This document shows positions 1 through 8,621 of a stretch of 64,000 bases of DNA, in pieces. The notes under the pieces were generated by a model, which ran no database searches, was not told the origin of the DNA, and was given only the letters and a program-made list of their open reading frames with translations. The stretch is from an uncultured Paracoccaceae bacterium (GTDB lineage: Bacteria; Pseudomonadota; Alphaproteobacteria; Rhodobacterales; Rhodobacteraceae). The stretch's first letter is position 1. Every line of letters begins with the position of its first letter. Where the stretch lies: NCBI GenBank assembly GCA_947495295.1, contig CANLYJ010000001.1:1054001-1118000 (forward strand). The letters are read 5' to 3'. The position numbers were made by a program, and so were the translations under genes.

Positions 1-55
1 CACTGGTCGCTATCTGAAAGAGATGTTGAACACGCGAAAAGTCGCCGCCGAATAG
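1..55 (+). CDS. uvrA: UvrA C-terminal end (partial)
   Basis: Only the last 17 codons are in the window, read in the frame that begins at base 2 and stops with TAG at 53-55. The peptide begins TGRYLKEML, which is the conserved extreme C-terminus of excinuclease ABC subunit A, the damage-recognition ATPase of nucleotide excision repair. The rest of the gene lies upstream of the window. The identification rests on a short motif, so it is probable rather than certain. Confidence 0.65.
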   Translation, partial: TGRYLKEMLNTRKVAAE

Positions 56-151
56 TTGCTGTTGCAACATGCCTGTCGTGCATGTGAATTGCTTTGGTGT
101 GGCGGCTTCGCTATCGCCAAGACAGTGCTTTGCCGCGAAATGGGTTTGCGA

Positions 152-769
152 ATGAAGAATGTGATAGCTGGGCTTTTGATCGGGATGCTGTCTGCCGGTA
201 AGGTGTTTGCCGCGCCGGAAACCTATGACGTCGGTGTGTTTCGCGCGATTGAAGTGCAGCAGGATGTCCGTCTTGATGTGTCGATTGCTGAAGCCCAGTC
301 GGTATCAGCCGTCGCCATTGACGGTGATGTTTCCAAGCTGCGCATTCGCGAGTTTTTGCCCTGGATTGTGTTTGATCGAAATACCCGTTGGTTCATCTTT
401 CCCAAATGGCGCGAGGATCTTTTGAAGGTTTCCGTTGAAACGCCAGTTTTGAATGGATTGAAGGCCTTTGATGGCGCTCAAGCCACGTTTTCAGGTGATG
501 CCGATGAGCGCCTCTGGGTTGAGACGGGCCATGGCGGCCTGATCACGCTGCCGAATGTAAGGGTGGATGAGCTGACGTTGGTGGCTCGTGAGGGCGGTAC
601 AATTGTTGCCGCGGGCCGCTGCGACCGGCTGACCATTCGAAACGAAGGCGTATTGGTTGATGCCAGCGGCATGGATTGCGCCAGTTTTGTTGTGCGTGGT
701 GACCCGACAGACGTGACTTTGCCCGGCGGTGCCGTTGTTGTGGAGGCGCATCCAGAGGTGAGAGGTTAG
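152..769 (+). CDS. GIN-domain (DUF2807-like) exported protein
   Basis: About 205 residues. The N-terminus MKNVIAGLLIGMLSAGKVFA is a clear Sec signal peptide, so the protein should be exported. The mature part is a run of short beta-strand-like segments (FRAIEVQQDVRLDVS near the start), the pattern of GIN/DUF2807 putative adhesin-head domains that form a right-handed beta solenoid. No catalytic motif is visible and the function is unknown. I start at the ATG at 152 because it opens the signal peptide; an in-frame ATG at 140 is the alternative. The gene ends convergently with mmsB, overlapping it by four bases. Confidence 0.6.
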   Translation: MKNVIAGLLIGMLSAGKVFAAPETYDVGVFRAIEVQQDVRLDVSIAEAQSVSAVAIDGDVSKLRIREFLPWIVFDRNTRWFIFPKWREDLLKVSVETPVLNGLKAFDGAQATFSGDADERLWVETGHGGLITLPNVRVDELTLVAREGGTIVAAGRCDRLTIRNEGVLVDASGMDCASFVVRGDPTDVTLPGGAVVVEAHPEVRG

Positions 770-1632
770 CCCCGTCTGCGGCTTTCGAAACGGAGCAGCA
801 TGGCAGAGAAATCCTTGCCTTTGCCGTCCTCGCTTTCAACAAACTGCTGATAGAGCGCGGTGGCCGCTTGCCCCATCGGGGTATCGGCGTCAGCCGCCTC
901 GGCCGCCATCTGGCTTAGGTTGAGGTCCTTGAGCATCAATTCCGCGGCAAAACCGGGCTGGTAGTTGTTATCGGCAGGGCTTTGCGGCCCGACCCCCGGC
1001 GCAGGGCAATAGGCGTTCATTGTCCAGCTATAGCCGGATGAGGTGCTGACTACATCGAACATTGCCCGTCGGTCGAGCCCCAGTTTGTCCGCCAACACAA
1101 ACGCTTCGCAAGTGGCGATCATTGTCACCCCGAGGATCATATTATTGCAGATTTTTGCGGCTTGCCCGTTGCCTGCCGCGCCGCAATGCACTGCCTTTTG
1201 GCCCATGATATCAAAGAGCGGCTTGACCTTGGCAAAGGCCGCATCGGGTCCACCGGCCATGAAGGTCAGGGTGCCGTTGGTGGCGCCGCCGATTCCGCCG
1301 GAGACGGGGGCGTCAATGGCAGCGAGGCGATGGGTTTCGGCCTGTGTGGCCACCGCGCGGGCGCTTTGGACATCCACGGTTGAGCAATCCAGGTGGATCG
1401 CGCCGGGTTTCATCGCTGGATGGATTTCATCCGCAACTGCGCGGAGTATATCCCCATTGGGCAGCATGGTGATTACCACGTCCGCGTCCTTGGCCGCTGC
1501 GGCGGCATTCGGGGCCATGGCGATGCCGTCAGGTTGGGCGATTGTGTCAAAGCCGGTGATGTCGTGATCCTTGGCAAGGTTGATCGCCATCGGCGCGCCC
1601 ATGTTCCCCAACCCGATAAAGCCGATTTTCAT
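766..1632 (-). CDS. mmsB: 3-hydroxyisobutyrate dehydrogenase
   Basis: About 288 residues, the normal family length. It oxidises 3-hydroxyisobutyrate to methylmalonate semialdehyde with NAD in valine degradation. The Rossmann motif GFIGLGNMGAPMA is at the N-terminus, followed by the substrate-binding DAPVSGG and the GNGQAAKICNN segment, which carries the family catalytic lysine. I start at MKIGFIG (1632), which has GGAGGAAAC in front of it, rather than at the longer reading frame. The start overlaps the stop of the hydrolase gene by four bases (ATGA), so translation is probably coupled. It is the last gene of the minus-strand valine operon. Confidence 0.93.
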   Translation of the reverse strand: MKIGFIGLGNMGAPMAINLAKDHDITGFDTIAQPDGIAMAPNAAAAAKDADVVITMLPNGDILRAVADEIHPAMKPGAIHLDCSTVDVQSARAVATQAETHRLAAIDAPVSGGIGGATNGTLTFMAGGPDAAFAKVKPLFDIMGQKAVHCGAAGNGQAAKICNNMILGVTMIATCEAFVLADKLGLDRRAMFDVVSTSSGYSWTMNAYCPAPGVGPQSPADNNYQPGFAAELMLKDLNLSQMAAEAADADTPMGQAATALYQQFVESEDGKGKDFSAMLLRFESRRRG

Positions 1633-2666
1633 GATGTTTCCTCCCATTGCAGGGCGTCTTTGCCCAAAGGCTGCGTCATGCGCAGAACCTCTGATGCGGG
1701 AACGTTGGCCCAGCTTTTGTGTTTCCATTGCGGGTTTCGGTCCCGGTCGATAATCGCGGCCCTGATCCCCTCGATAAAATCGCCTTGTGCGGCACAGCGA
1801 TACGTATACCGAAATTCCTGATCCAGCGCGTTTTCGATCCGCTGCCCGTTACGGACTCGGTGGATGATCTCGGTTGCGACTGACATCGCCAGCGGTGCAT
1901 TCCGCTCCATCAGCTTAGTTGCATGGCTGACGGCAGGGCCGGGATCCACAGGCATGGCGCGATAAATATCGCCGAGCTTCTCGCCCGCGAATGTTGCATC
2001 AATTTCGGACTGCCAATCAGCCAGCCGGCTATCCGGGGCAGGGTGCGCGACTATGGCATCGGTGTTGCCGGTTGCAATAAGCTCGGACTTCAAACTGTCC
2101 CAGTCGGTTTCGGGGATGTAGCTGTCGGCGAAGCCTGTGTAGATCGCGTCGCCCGCATCCATCCGGTCGCCCGTCAGCCCCAGGAATTCGCCGCAGCGCC
2201 CCGGTGCCTGTGCGAGGATCAGCGACCCGCCGACATCGGGCACAAGACCGATGGAACATTCAGGCATGGCAATCCGGCTACTATCGCAGACGATCCGGTG
2301 CGATCCATGACAGCCGACACCGACCCCCCCGCCCATGGTGAAACCTTGCAGGAAGGTGACGATAGGCTTGGTATACTTGTAGATTTTAGCATTCAGCCGG
2401 TATTCGTCGCGCCAGAACCGTTGCCCGTAATCATAATCGCCGCGCCCGGCCGTGGCGTACATTTCGGCAATGTCACCGCCAGAGCAGAAGGCGCGGTCAC
2501 CTGCGCCGTCAATCAGGATCAGGGCGACATCCGCGTCGTTGCGCCATTCGTCAAGCGCACCTTCGATCGCCAGGCACATATCCCAGGTCAGGGCATTCAG
2601 CGCCTTGGGTCGGTTCAGCGTGATGTGGCCTGCTTTGCCGGCCTTGCGAATGATAATGTCGGTCAT
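1629..2666 (-). CDS. 3-hydroxyisobutyryl-CoA hydrolase (crotonase superfamily)
   Basis: About 345 residues, longer than a plain enoyl-CoA hydratase and matching the 3-hydroxyisobutyryl-CoA hydrolase subgroup. It would release 3-hydroxyisobutyrate from its CoA ester in valine catabolism. Visible motifs are the N-terminal ITLNRPKALNAL, the oxyanion-hole segments AFCSGGDIAEMY and GGGVGVG, and MPECSIGLVPDVGGS. Family members are often annotated as enoyl-CoA hydratases, but the length and the position between the acyl-CoA dehydrogenase and mmsB favour the hydrolase. I start at MTDIIIRK (2666). Confidence 0.88.
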   Translation of the reverse strand: MTDIIIRKAGKAGHITLNRPKALNALTWDMCLAIEGALDEWRNDADVALILIDGAGDRAFCSGGDIAEMYATAGRGDYDYGQRFWRDEYRLNAKIYKYTKPIVTFLQGFTMGGGVGVGCHGSHRIVCDSSRIAMPECSIGLVPDVGGSLILAQAPGRCGEFLGLTGDRMDAGDAIYTGFADSYIPETDWDSLKSELIATGNTDAIVAHPAPDSRLADWQSEIDATFAGEKLGDIYRAMPVDPGPAVSHATKLMERNAPLAMSVATEIIHRVRNGQRIENALDQEFRYTYRCAAQGDFIEGIRAAIIDRDRNPQWKHKSWANVPASEVLRMTQPLGKDALQWEETS

Positions 2667-2711
2667 GATTGGCCTGACGTGGAGGTCCCGGGTCAAGCCC
2701 GGGACGGGCGT

Positions 2712-3848
2712 TTACTGGATCATATGCCGCGCTGTAATCAGCCGCATGATTTCATTGGTGCCTTCAAGGATCTGATGTACCCGCAGGTCCCGCACGATCT
2801 TTTCGATCCCATAATCGGCGAGGTAGCCATATCCGCCATGCAGTTGCAGGCATTGGTCAGCGACCCTTGATCCCACCTCGGTACATAGTTTCTTAGCCAT
2901 GGCGCAGAATTTCGTGGCATCGGGTGCGCTATCGTCCAGCTTCCATGCGGCCTGCCGCAGGAAGGTACGGGCGGATTGCAGTTCAATCTCCATATCGGCC
3001 AGCCGGAATTGCAGCCCCTGAAACTGGTCGATGGGTTTGCCGAAAGCCTTGCGTTCTTTCATATAGGCCAGCGTCTGGTCGAGCGCGGACTGGGCCGCAC
3101 CCAGCGAGCAGGCCGCGATATTCAGCCGCCCCCCATCCAACCCCGCCATTGCGTATTTGAACCCGTGCCCTTCTTCGCCAAGCAGATTGTCTGCCGCTGT
3201 CTGGCAGTCATCCATCTGCACCTGCCGTGTGGGTTGCGACCGCCACCCCATCTTATCCTCTAACCCGCCATAGCTTAGCCCGTTTGCGCCGTCTTCGATC
3301 AGGATCGCGCTGATCCCCCTAGGTCCATCATCGCCGGTGCGCGCCATGACGATGTAAGCGTCGGAATAGCCACCGCCAGAGATGAAAGCCTTGGTCCCGG
3401 TCAGCCTGTAACCTTCGTTGGTGCGGTCCGCCTTGGTCTTTAACGCAGCCGCGTCAGAGCCGGAGCCGGGTTCGGTCAGGCAGTAGGACAGAATGGTGTC
3501 CATGCTTACGGCCTTGGGCAGCATTCGATCCTTGAGGCTGTCGGATCCGTAGGCGTCAATCATCTTGGCGCACATATTATGGATGGACAGAAAGGCCGAG
3601 ACTGATGCGCAGGACCCCGCGAGCGCCTCGAACACCAGTGTTGCATCAAGCCGCGAGAGGTCAGAACCGCCGCGATCTTCGCTGACATAAAGCCCGCCGA
3701 ACCCAAGCTCTGCCAGTTTCGGCCAAAGCGTTTTTGGGATCGTGCCTTCCGCTTCCCAAGCCCGGGCATGGGGCGCGATATGCTCGGCCCCAAATGCCTG
3801 CGCCATGTCGAAAATAGCGGATTGTTCCTCGGTCAGGGCAAAGTCCAT
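2712..3848 (-). CDS. isobutyryl-CoA dehydrogenase (acyl-CoA dehydrogenase family)
   Basis: About 378 residues. It is an FAD-dependent acyl-CoA dehydrogenase that, from context, should convert isobutyryl-CoA to methacrylyl-CoA. The sequence starts MDFALTEEQ, has the signature CLTEPGSGSDAAAL, and ends with ILEGTNEIMRLITARHM; the nearby IEKIVRD segment is conserved in the family. A GGGGGGC-like stretch before the ATG at 3848 is a weak ribosome-binding site. The enzyme preceding it in the pathway (branched-chain 2-oxo acid dehydrogenase) is not in the window. Substrate assignment is by neighbourhood; the family assignment is firm. Confidence 0.88.
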   Translation of the reverse strand: MDFALTEEQSAIFDMAQAFGAEHIAPHARAWEAEGTIPKTLWPKLAELGFGGLYVSEDRGGSDLSRLDATLVFEALAGSCASVSAFLSIHNMCAKMIDAYGSDSLKDRMLPKAVSMDTILSYCLTEPGSGSDAAALKTKADRTNEGYRLTGTKAFISGGGYSDAYIVMARTGDDGPRGISAILIEDGANGLSYGGLEDKMGWRSQPTRQVQMDDCQTAADNLLGEEGHGFKYAMAGLDGGRLNIAACSLGAAQSALDQTLAYMKERKAFGKPIDQFQGLQFRLADMEIELQSARTFLRQAAWKLDDSAPDATKFCAMAKKLCTEVGSRVADQCLQLHGGYGYLADYGIEKIVRDLRVHQILEGTNEIMRLITARHMIQ

Positions 3849-3938
3849 GATGCCTCCCCAGCATGAATTGAACGCTTGTTTAATTATTGCGCCGGTTTGC
3901 GGGATTGGCAAGGCCGCGACAGCGACCTTGCCTGCTGA

Positions 3939-5438
3939 TTACTCCATGACCGGGATAGAGAACTCGCCGCCTTCTTTGATCCCTGAGGGCCAGCGCGAGG
4001 TGACCGTCTTGGTCCGGGTGTAGAATTTGAACGCGTCCGGTCCGTGCTGGTTCAGGTCGCCAAACATTGATTTCTTCCAGCCGCCAAAGGTGTGATAGGC
4101 CAGCGGCACCGGGATCGGGACGTTCACCCCAACCATGCCGATATTGATCCGGTTGGCAAAGTCGCGGGCGGTGTCGCCGTCGCGAGTGTAGATCGCGGTG
4201 CCGTTGCCGTATTCATGATCCATGGCCAGCCCGATCGCTTCTTCATAGCTTTGCGCGCGAACGGTGGACAGGACAGGGCCGAAGATTTCGGTTTTGTAGA
4301 TGTCCATATCCTTGGTCACGTTGTCGAACAGATGCGCGCCAACAAAGAACCCGTCTTCATAGCCCTGCAGATTGAAATTGCGCCCATCGACGACCAGCTT
4401 GGCCCCCTGGTCGATACCCGTCTGAACAAGCCGTCCAATATTCTGTTTGGCCGCCGCCGTTACAACCGGCCCATAATCCACGTCATTACCAGCGGTGTAT
4501 GGCCCGACCTTAAGCGCCTCGACCCGTGGCACTAGCTTTTCGATCAACCGGTCGGCGGTTTCATCGCCCACCGGCACAGCGACCGAGATTGCCATGCAGC
4601 GTTCGCCAGCCGCGCCGTAGCCCGCACCCACCAGCGCATCAGCGGCCTGATCCATGTCCGCGTCGGGCATGATGATCATGTGGTTCTTGGCCCCGCCGAA
4701 ACACTGCACGCGCTTACCCTGCGCGCAGCCAGTGCCATAGATGTATTCGGCGATGGGGGTGGACCCGACAAAGCCGACCGACTGGATCGTATCGTTGTAA
4801 AGGATCGCATCAACGGCCTCTTTGTCGCCATTGACGACCTGCAGGATGCCTTTGGGCAAACCGGCCTCCTCCATCAACTCGGCCAGCATCAGCGGCACGG
4901 ATGGATCACGCTCAGATGGTTTCAGGATGAAGGCGTTGCCGCAAACGACGGCGGGAGCGAACATCCACATCGGGATCATGGCGGGGAAGTTGAAGGGCGT
5001 GATGCCTGCCGTCACCCCAAGGGCCTGTTTCATCGAATACATATCGATGCCGGGGCCTGCGGCATCTGTGAATTCACCTTTCAGCATTTGTGGCGCGCCG
5101 ATGCAGTATTCCACCACCTCAAGGCCGCGTTGCACGTCGCCTTTGGCGTCGGGCAGGGTTTTGCCATGCTCGCGCGACAATGCTTCGACAAGCTTGTCCA
5201 TGTCACGGTTCAACAGTCCGACAAATGCCATCATCACCCGTGCGCGCCGCTGGGGATTGGTTGCAGCCCAGGCTGGCTGTGCTGCGGCAGCAATTTCAAC
5301 GGCCTGTGCCATCTCATCTGCGTTGGCAAGCGGAACCTTTGCCTGCACTTCGCCGGTTGCGGGGTTGTAGACATCGGCAAAGCGCCCAGAGGTGCCTTTG
5401 ACATGTGTGCCGTCGATGTAATGCGTGAGTTCTTGCAT
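3939..5438 (-). CDS. mmsA: CoA-acylating methylmalonate-semialdehyde dehydrogenase
   Basis: About 499 residues, the usual length. It oxidatively decarboxylates methylmalonate semialdehyde to propionyl-CoA, the last step of the distal valine pathway. The active-site region reads GAAGERCMAIS with the nucleophilic cysteine, preceded by FGGAKNHMIIMPDAD, which is diagnostic for MmsA among aldehyde dehydrogenases. I start at MQELTHYIDG (5438), which is preceded by GGAGGCACAG; the longer open frame runs through the promoter. It is the first gene of the operon and is divergent from a LysR regulator. Confidence 0.94.
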   Translation of the reverse strand: MQELTHYIDGTHVKGTSGRFADVYNPATGEVQAKVPLANADEMAQAVEIAAAAQPAWAATNPQRRARVMMAFVGLLNRDMDKLVEALSREHGKTLPDAKGDVQRGLEVVEYCIGAPQMLKGEFTDAAGPGIDMYSMKQALGVTAGITPFNFPAMIPMWMFAPAVVCGNAFILKPSERDPSVPLMLAELMEEAGLPKGILQVVNGDKEAVDAILYNDTIQSVGFVGSTPIAEYIYGTGCAQGKRVQCFGGAKNHMIIMPDADMDQAADALVGAGYGAAGERCMAISVAVPVGDETADRLIEKLVPRVEALKVGPYTAGNDVDYGPVVTAAAKQNIGRLVQTGIDQGAKLVVDGRNFNLQGYEDGFFVGAHLFDNVTKDMDIYKTEIFGPVLSTVRAQSYEEAIGLAMDHEYGNGTAIYTRDGDTARDFANRINIGMVGVNVPIPVPLAYHTFGGWKKSMFGDLNQHGPDAFKFYTRTKTVTSRWPSGIKEGGEFSIPVME

Positions 5439-5511
5439 CTGTGCCTCCATTTCGGTTGCCGCCACTATAGGCTTGCACTTTTGGCCGTAAAAGAAACAAT
5501 CTGCCAAAATC

Positions 5512-5529
5512 ATTTTGCAAAAATGCAAG
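5512..5529. promoter_or_regulatory. palindromic operator between mmsA and its LysR regulator
   Basis: The AT-rich 97-bp gap holds the self-complementary TTTTGCAAAA (5513-5522) overlapping the inverted repeat TTGCA-N4-TGCAA (5516-5529). It lies directly before the LysR start and about 75 bp before the mmsA start, where an autoregulatory LysR site is expected. The function is inferred from position and symmetry only. Confidence 0.45.
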
Positions 5530-5535
5530 GATGCG

Positions 5536-6438
5536 ATGGATAACTGGGATGACATCAGGGTGTTTTTGGCGGTTGCCCGGGCCGAAAGCCTGTCAAGTGC
5601 GGCCCCAATCCTAAAGATGGATCCGGCGACACTGGGCCGCCGCATTGCCCGGTTGGAAAGGTCATTGGGCGCGGCCTTGTTCGTGAAGTCGCCCCAAGGC
5701 TACGCACTGACCGATCTGGGCGAACGGATACGCGCCCGCGCGGCAGAGGCTGAGGCGCAGCTATCGCTGGCCTTTGACGAAGGGCAGGGCGCGTCATCGG
5801 CATTGACCGGACAAATCCGCATTGGCGCACCTGACGGGGTCGCCAATTTCCTGTTGCCGCAGGTATGTGCCGCAATTCAGGCTGACAACCCGGAGCTGGA
5901 GGTGCAAGTGCTTGCCCTGCCGCGTGTGGTCAACCTGTCGCGCCGCGAGGCGGATATGGCCGTGACCGTAAGCCCGCCTGCGGCCAGCCGGTTGACAGTG
6001 CAAAAGATCACCGATTATCACCTGCACCTTGCCACACGCGCCGATGCAGCCCCGGTTACGACCCGTGATGATCTGCAGGGGCGTCCGGTTGTGGGTTACA
6101 TTCCCGACATGATCTTTGATAAGGAACTGGATTATTTAGGCGATCTGGGGGCCGGGGGTGTGCAACTGGCCTCCAACTCGGTTGCGGTGCAATTACAGAT
6201 GTTGCGCCAGAACGGGGTGGGGTTTGTGCATGATTTTATCCTGCCATTTGCACCGGAATTGCAGATTGTCCTGCCGGACCAGATTTCATTGCGCCGATCA
6301 TTTTATCTGGTGCGCCACAGGTCGGACCGACAGTCGGACCGATTGACCCGGTTTGCGCAGGCCCTGACCGCTGGTTTGCAGGCCGAGGTTGCACGGTTAG
6401 AGCAAATGGCACGCTTGACAGGTAGGCCCCGGATTTGA
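5536..6438 (+). CDS. LysR-family transcriptional regulator, probable regulator of the valine operon
   Basis: About 300 residues. The N-terminal winged helix begins MDNWDDIRVFLAVARAESLS, with the recognition-helix region GRRIARLERSLGAALF, followed by the usual substrate-binding domain. I start at the ATG at 5536, which has AAGGATGCG before it; another ATG at 5515 adds seven residues. It is transcribed away from mmsA across a short AT-rich gap, so it probably controls mmsA and the genes behind it. The inducer is unknown; valine-derived metabolites are a guess from context. Confidence 0.85.
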   Translation: MDNWDDIRVFLAVARAESLSSAAPILKMDPATLGRRIARLERSLGAALFVKSPQGYALTDLGERIRARAAEAEAQLSLAFDEGQGASSALTGQIRIGAPDGVANFLLPQVCAAIQADNPELEVQVLALPRVVNLSRREADMAVTVSPPAASRLTVQKITDYHLHLATRADAAPVTTRDDLQGRPVVGYIPDMIFDKELDYLGDLGAGGVQLASNSVAVQLQMLRQNGVGFVHDFILPFAPELQIVLPDQISLRRSFYLVRHRSDRQSDRLTRFAQALTAGLQAEVARLEQMARLTGRPRI

Positions 6439-6467
6439 CACGCTAAAAATTAACAGAGGAGTAGATT

Positions 6468-6902
6468 ATGATCGTATCCCAAATCCTGAAATCCAAAGCT
6501 GAACTTGGCGTCATCTCGGTCCGACCGACCGATATGGTTGATGATGCCGTCAAGCTTTTGTCGGAAAAGCGGATTGGTACGGTTGTTGTGTCATCAGATG
6601 GTGAGGCGCTGGATGGCATCTTGTCGGAACGCGATATTGTCCGCGAGATGGGCAAGCGGGGTACAGCCTGCCTTTCTGAACCCGTCAGTAACCTGATGAC
6701 AGCCAAATTGGTGACCTGCAAACCGTCTGATACGGCCCTTGAAGTGCTTGAAATGATGACAACAGGCCGTTTCCGCCACATCCCCGTTATGGACGATGGC
6801 AAGATGATCGGCCTGATTTCCATTGGTGATACGGTCAAGGCGCGCCTTGCCGAGCTCGCCATGGAAAAGGATGCCCTTGAAGGCATGATCATGGGGCACT
6901 AG
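6468..6902 (+). CDS. two-CBS-domain protein
   Basis: 144 residues made almost wholly of two CBS motifs (about residues 10-65 and 75-135), with typical segments GTVVVSSDGEALDGILSERD and FRHIPVMDDGKMIGLIS. Stand-alone CBS pairs bind adenine nucleotides and sense energy state, but no partner enzyme is identifiable here. The start has AGAGGAG upstream. It lies between the LysR gene and coaD on the same strand, with a 63-bp gap to coaD. Confidence 0.85.
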   Translation: MIVSQILKSKAELGVISVRPTDMVDDAVKLLSEKRIGTVVVSSDGEALDGILSERDIVREMGKRGTACLSEPVSNLMTAKLVTCKPSDTALEVLEMMTTGRFRHIPVMDDGKMIGLISIGDTVKARLAELAMEKDALEGMIMGH

Positions 6903-6965
6903 CCCTTGCATTTGCCAGCGCAATAATGTTGCGTGCCCCCGAATGATACCAAGACGAGGTACACA

Positions 6966-7460
6966 ATGCGCATAGGGCTCTATCCCGGGACGTTCGACCC
7001 GATCACGCTTGGCCATATTGATATCATCCGCCGTGCATGTTCGCTGGTCGATCGGTTGGTCATCGGCGTGGCCATCAATCGCGATAAGGGGCCGCTATTT
7101 GGCCTGGAAGAGCGCGTAGCCATGGTTGAGGCGGAGTTTGCGCCGCTAAGTGCGGGCACAGGATGCGAGATTGTGGCCCATCCGTTTGAAAACCTATTGA
7201 TCGATTGCGCCCGCGATGTGGATGCATCTGTCATTATCCGTGGGCTGCGCGCTGTAGCTGATTTTGAATATGAATATCAGATGGTTGGCATGAACCGCGC
7301 TCTGGATAACAGTATTGAGACGGTGTTTTTGATGGCCGAGGCGCAGCATCAGGCGATTGCATCAAAGCTGGTCAAGGAAATCGCCCGTTTGGGGGGCGAT
7401 GTGTCAAAGTTTGTGACACCAGCGGTCAACGAGGCGTTGCTGGCCCGGTTCGCCGGTTGA
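6966..7460 (+). CDS. coaD: phosphopantetheine adenylyltransferase
   Basis: 164 residues. It transfers AMP to 4'-phosphopantetheine in coenzyme A synthesis. The nucleotidyltransferase motif YPGTFDPITLGH is at the N-terminus and the ISSKxxKEIA-type segment appears as IASKLVKEIARLGGD near the C-terminus. I start at MRIGLYPG (6966) rather than twelve codons upstream because homologues begin there and GACGAGG precedes it. Its stop overlaps the start of the following hydrolase gene. Confidence 0.95.
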   Translation: MRIGLYPGTFDPITLGHIDIIRRACSLVDRLVIGVAINRDKGPLFGLEERVAMVEAEFAPLSAGTGCEIVAHPFENLLIDCARDVDASVIIRGLRAVADFEYEYQMVGMNRALDNSIETVFLMAEAQHQAIASKLVKEIARLGGDVSKFVTPAVNEALLARFAG

Positions 7461-8230
7461 AGCTGATCTGGATGCTGGCGAGCCTTTACCTTGCCTATGG
7501 CGTCGTCATGGTCTGGCTGCACCCGCAGTTTATCTATCCCTTTGGACCTGATCGGTTCGATGCACCCGGCTGGACCCAGTCATTTGTCACTGACCGCAAT
7601 GTCGCGATGGCGATTGCGGAAGGGGATGATCAGGCTGCTGTTCTGTTCTTTATGGGCAATGGCGGCGCGCTGGCTTATTTTACCTATACGCTGAATGCCC
7701 ATGTGAGTGCCGGGCGCACAATTGCTGCGATGGAATATCCCGGTGGCGGCGGTATTCCGGGCAAACCGTCTGAAACCCGTCTGAAAGCCGATGCGCTCGC
7801 CGCTTATGATTGGTTGGAAACCCGCCATGATGGTCCGATCATTGTGCATGGCTACTCGATGGGTACGGGGTTGGCGCAGCATGTGGCAGCGCAACGCGAT
7901 GTGGCGGCGATCATTCTTGATGCACCCTATGTGAAGATGTGCGAATTGATGACCCGGCGGTCCCTGTTACCGGCCTGTTTCTTGCCAGGCGTGCAGAAAT
8001 GGAACTTAGCGACCGCTATTCCACAATTGCAGGCACCCGTTCTGGTGCAGCACGGCACGGCAGATCAGTTGATCCCGATGGCAAATGGGGAACGTCTGAC
8101 CAGGTTGATGCAGGCCGCTGGATTGCAGGTGACCTTTCATGCGGTTGAAGGGGCGACGCATAACAATCTTGCTGGCCAGCCCGGTTATCGGGAACGGATT
8201 GATACATTTCTTGACACTGCCCTGAAATGA
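7457..8230 (+). CDS. alpha/beta hydrolase with N-terminal membrane anchor
   Basis: About 257 residues. The first 20 residues (LIWMLASLYLAYGVVMVWLH) form a membrane anchor or uncleaved signal. The fold is alpha/beta hydrolase: oxyanion region FFMGNGGA, nucleophile elbow GYSMGTG (serine near residue 135), probable aspartate in HGTADQLIP and histidine in GATHNNL. It resembles BEM46/ABHD13-type hydrolases; the substrate is unknown. The start is TTG at 7457, overlapping the coaD stop by four bases; an ATG at 7472 is a possible alternative. Confidence 0.8.
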   Translation: MKLIWMLASLYLAYGVVMVWLHPQFIYPFGPDRFDAPGWTQSFVTDRNVAMAIAEGDDQAAVLFFMGNGGALAYFTYTLNAHVSAGRTIAAMEYPGGGGIPGKPSETRLKADALAAYDWLETRHDGPIIVHGYSMGTGLAQHVAAQRDVAAIILDAPYVKMCELMTRRSLLPACFLPGVQKWNLATAIPQLQAPVLVQHGTADQLIPMANGERLTRLMQAAGLQVTFHAVEGATHNNLAGQPGYRERIDTFLDTALK

Positions 8231-8231
8231 C

Positions 8232-8255
8232 AAAAGCCGCCCCCGTGGGACGGCT
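8232..8255 (-). terminator. rho-independent terminator of the DUF1127 gene
   Basis: On the minus strand, AGCCGTCCC and GGGGGCGGCT form a GC-rich stem with one internal mismatch, followed by TTTTG. It lies 24 bp past the DUF1127 stop. It also sits right after the stop of the plus-strand hydrolase and could act for both, but the T-run favours the minus strand. Confidence 0.65.
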
Positions 8256-8278
8256 GAATATCAAATATTTCCAGTGAT

Positions 8279-8437
8279 TTAGCCGTAAACGACCTTGGCT
8301 GCGGTTTTGGCCGCGTCTTCACGGAACATGCCAAGATCGATAGCGACCTCCAGCGGCATGTTTTGCAATTCGCGCTTGAGTCGGCTATAGGCCACGCGCT
8401 TTTCGATGGCAGTGCGAACGGTGTTCAAAGTTGTCAT
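8279..8437 (-). CDS. DUF1127 microprotein
   Basis: 52 residues, MTTLNTVRTAIEKRVAYSRL at the N-terminus, with the DUF1127 core RELQNMPLEVAIDLGMFRED and the C-terminal VVYG that is common in Rhodobacterales members. An excellent AAAAGGAGC ribosome-binding site precedes the ATG. DUF1127 proteins are small basic proteins; some bind RNA and influence small-RNA maturation or turnover (CcaF1 in Rhodobacter sphaeroides), others affect phosphate or carbon metabolism. This one is monocistronic, with its own promoter and terminator. Confidence 0.85.
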   Translation of the reverse strand: MTTLNTVRTAIEKRVAYSRLKRELQNMPLEVAIDLGMFREDAAKTAAKVVYG

Positions 8438-8482
8438 TTGCGTGCTCCTTTTAAGTCATCGCGTTTGGTTGGTCTTGATCCT

Positions 8483-8510
8483 CATTTAGCGATGCTGCAG
8501 CGCAGAACAA
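8483..8510 (-). promoter_or_regulatory. candidate promoter of the DUF1127 gene
   Basis: On the minus strand TTGTTC (8510-8505), a 16-bp spacer and TAAATG (8488-8483) stand about 46 bp before the DUF1127 start codon. It is a fair housekeeping-type match; no start-site evidence is available. Confidence 0.35.
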
Positions 8511-8569
8511 GACGCGCAAAATGCAGGGCGGCATGCAGGTTCTGCATGACGGAATCATGTTTTGGTCAC

Positions 8570-8590
8570 AAAAAAGCCAACCCGGGTTGG
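8570..8590 (-). terminator. rho-independent terminator of gap1
   Basis: The perfect 14-bp palindrome CCAACCCGGGTTGG (8577-8590) can fold as a five-base-pair stem with a CCGG loop, followed on the minus strand by CTTTTTT. It lies 32 bp downstream of the gap1 stop. Confidence 0.75.
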
Positions 8591-8621
8591 ATCGGCTTAT
8601 CGATTAGGCAGACGGCTGATT

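Noticed and set aside
6321-6337. Two GTCGGACC words in the LysR gene as another phased array
   Set aside because: Only two units, 12 bp apart, inside an ordinary coding sequence.
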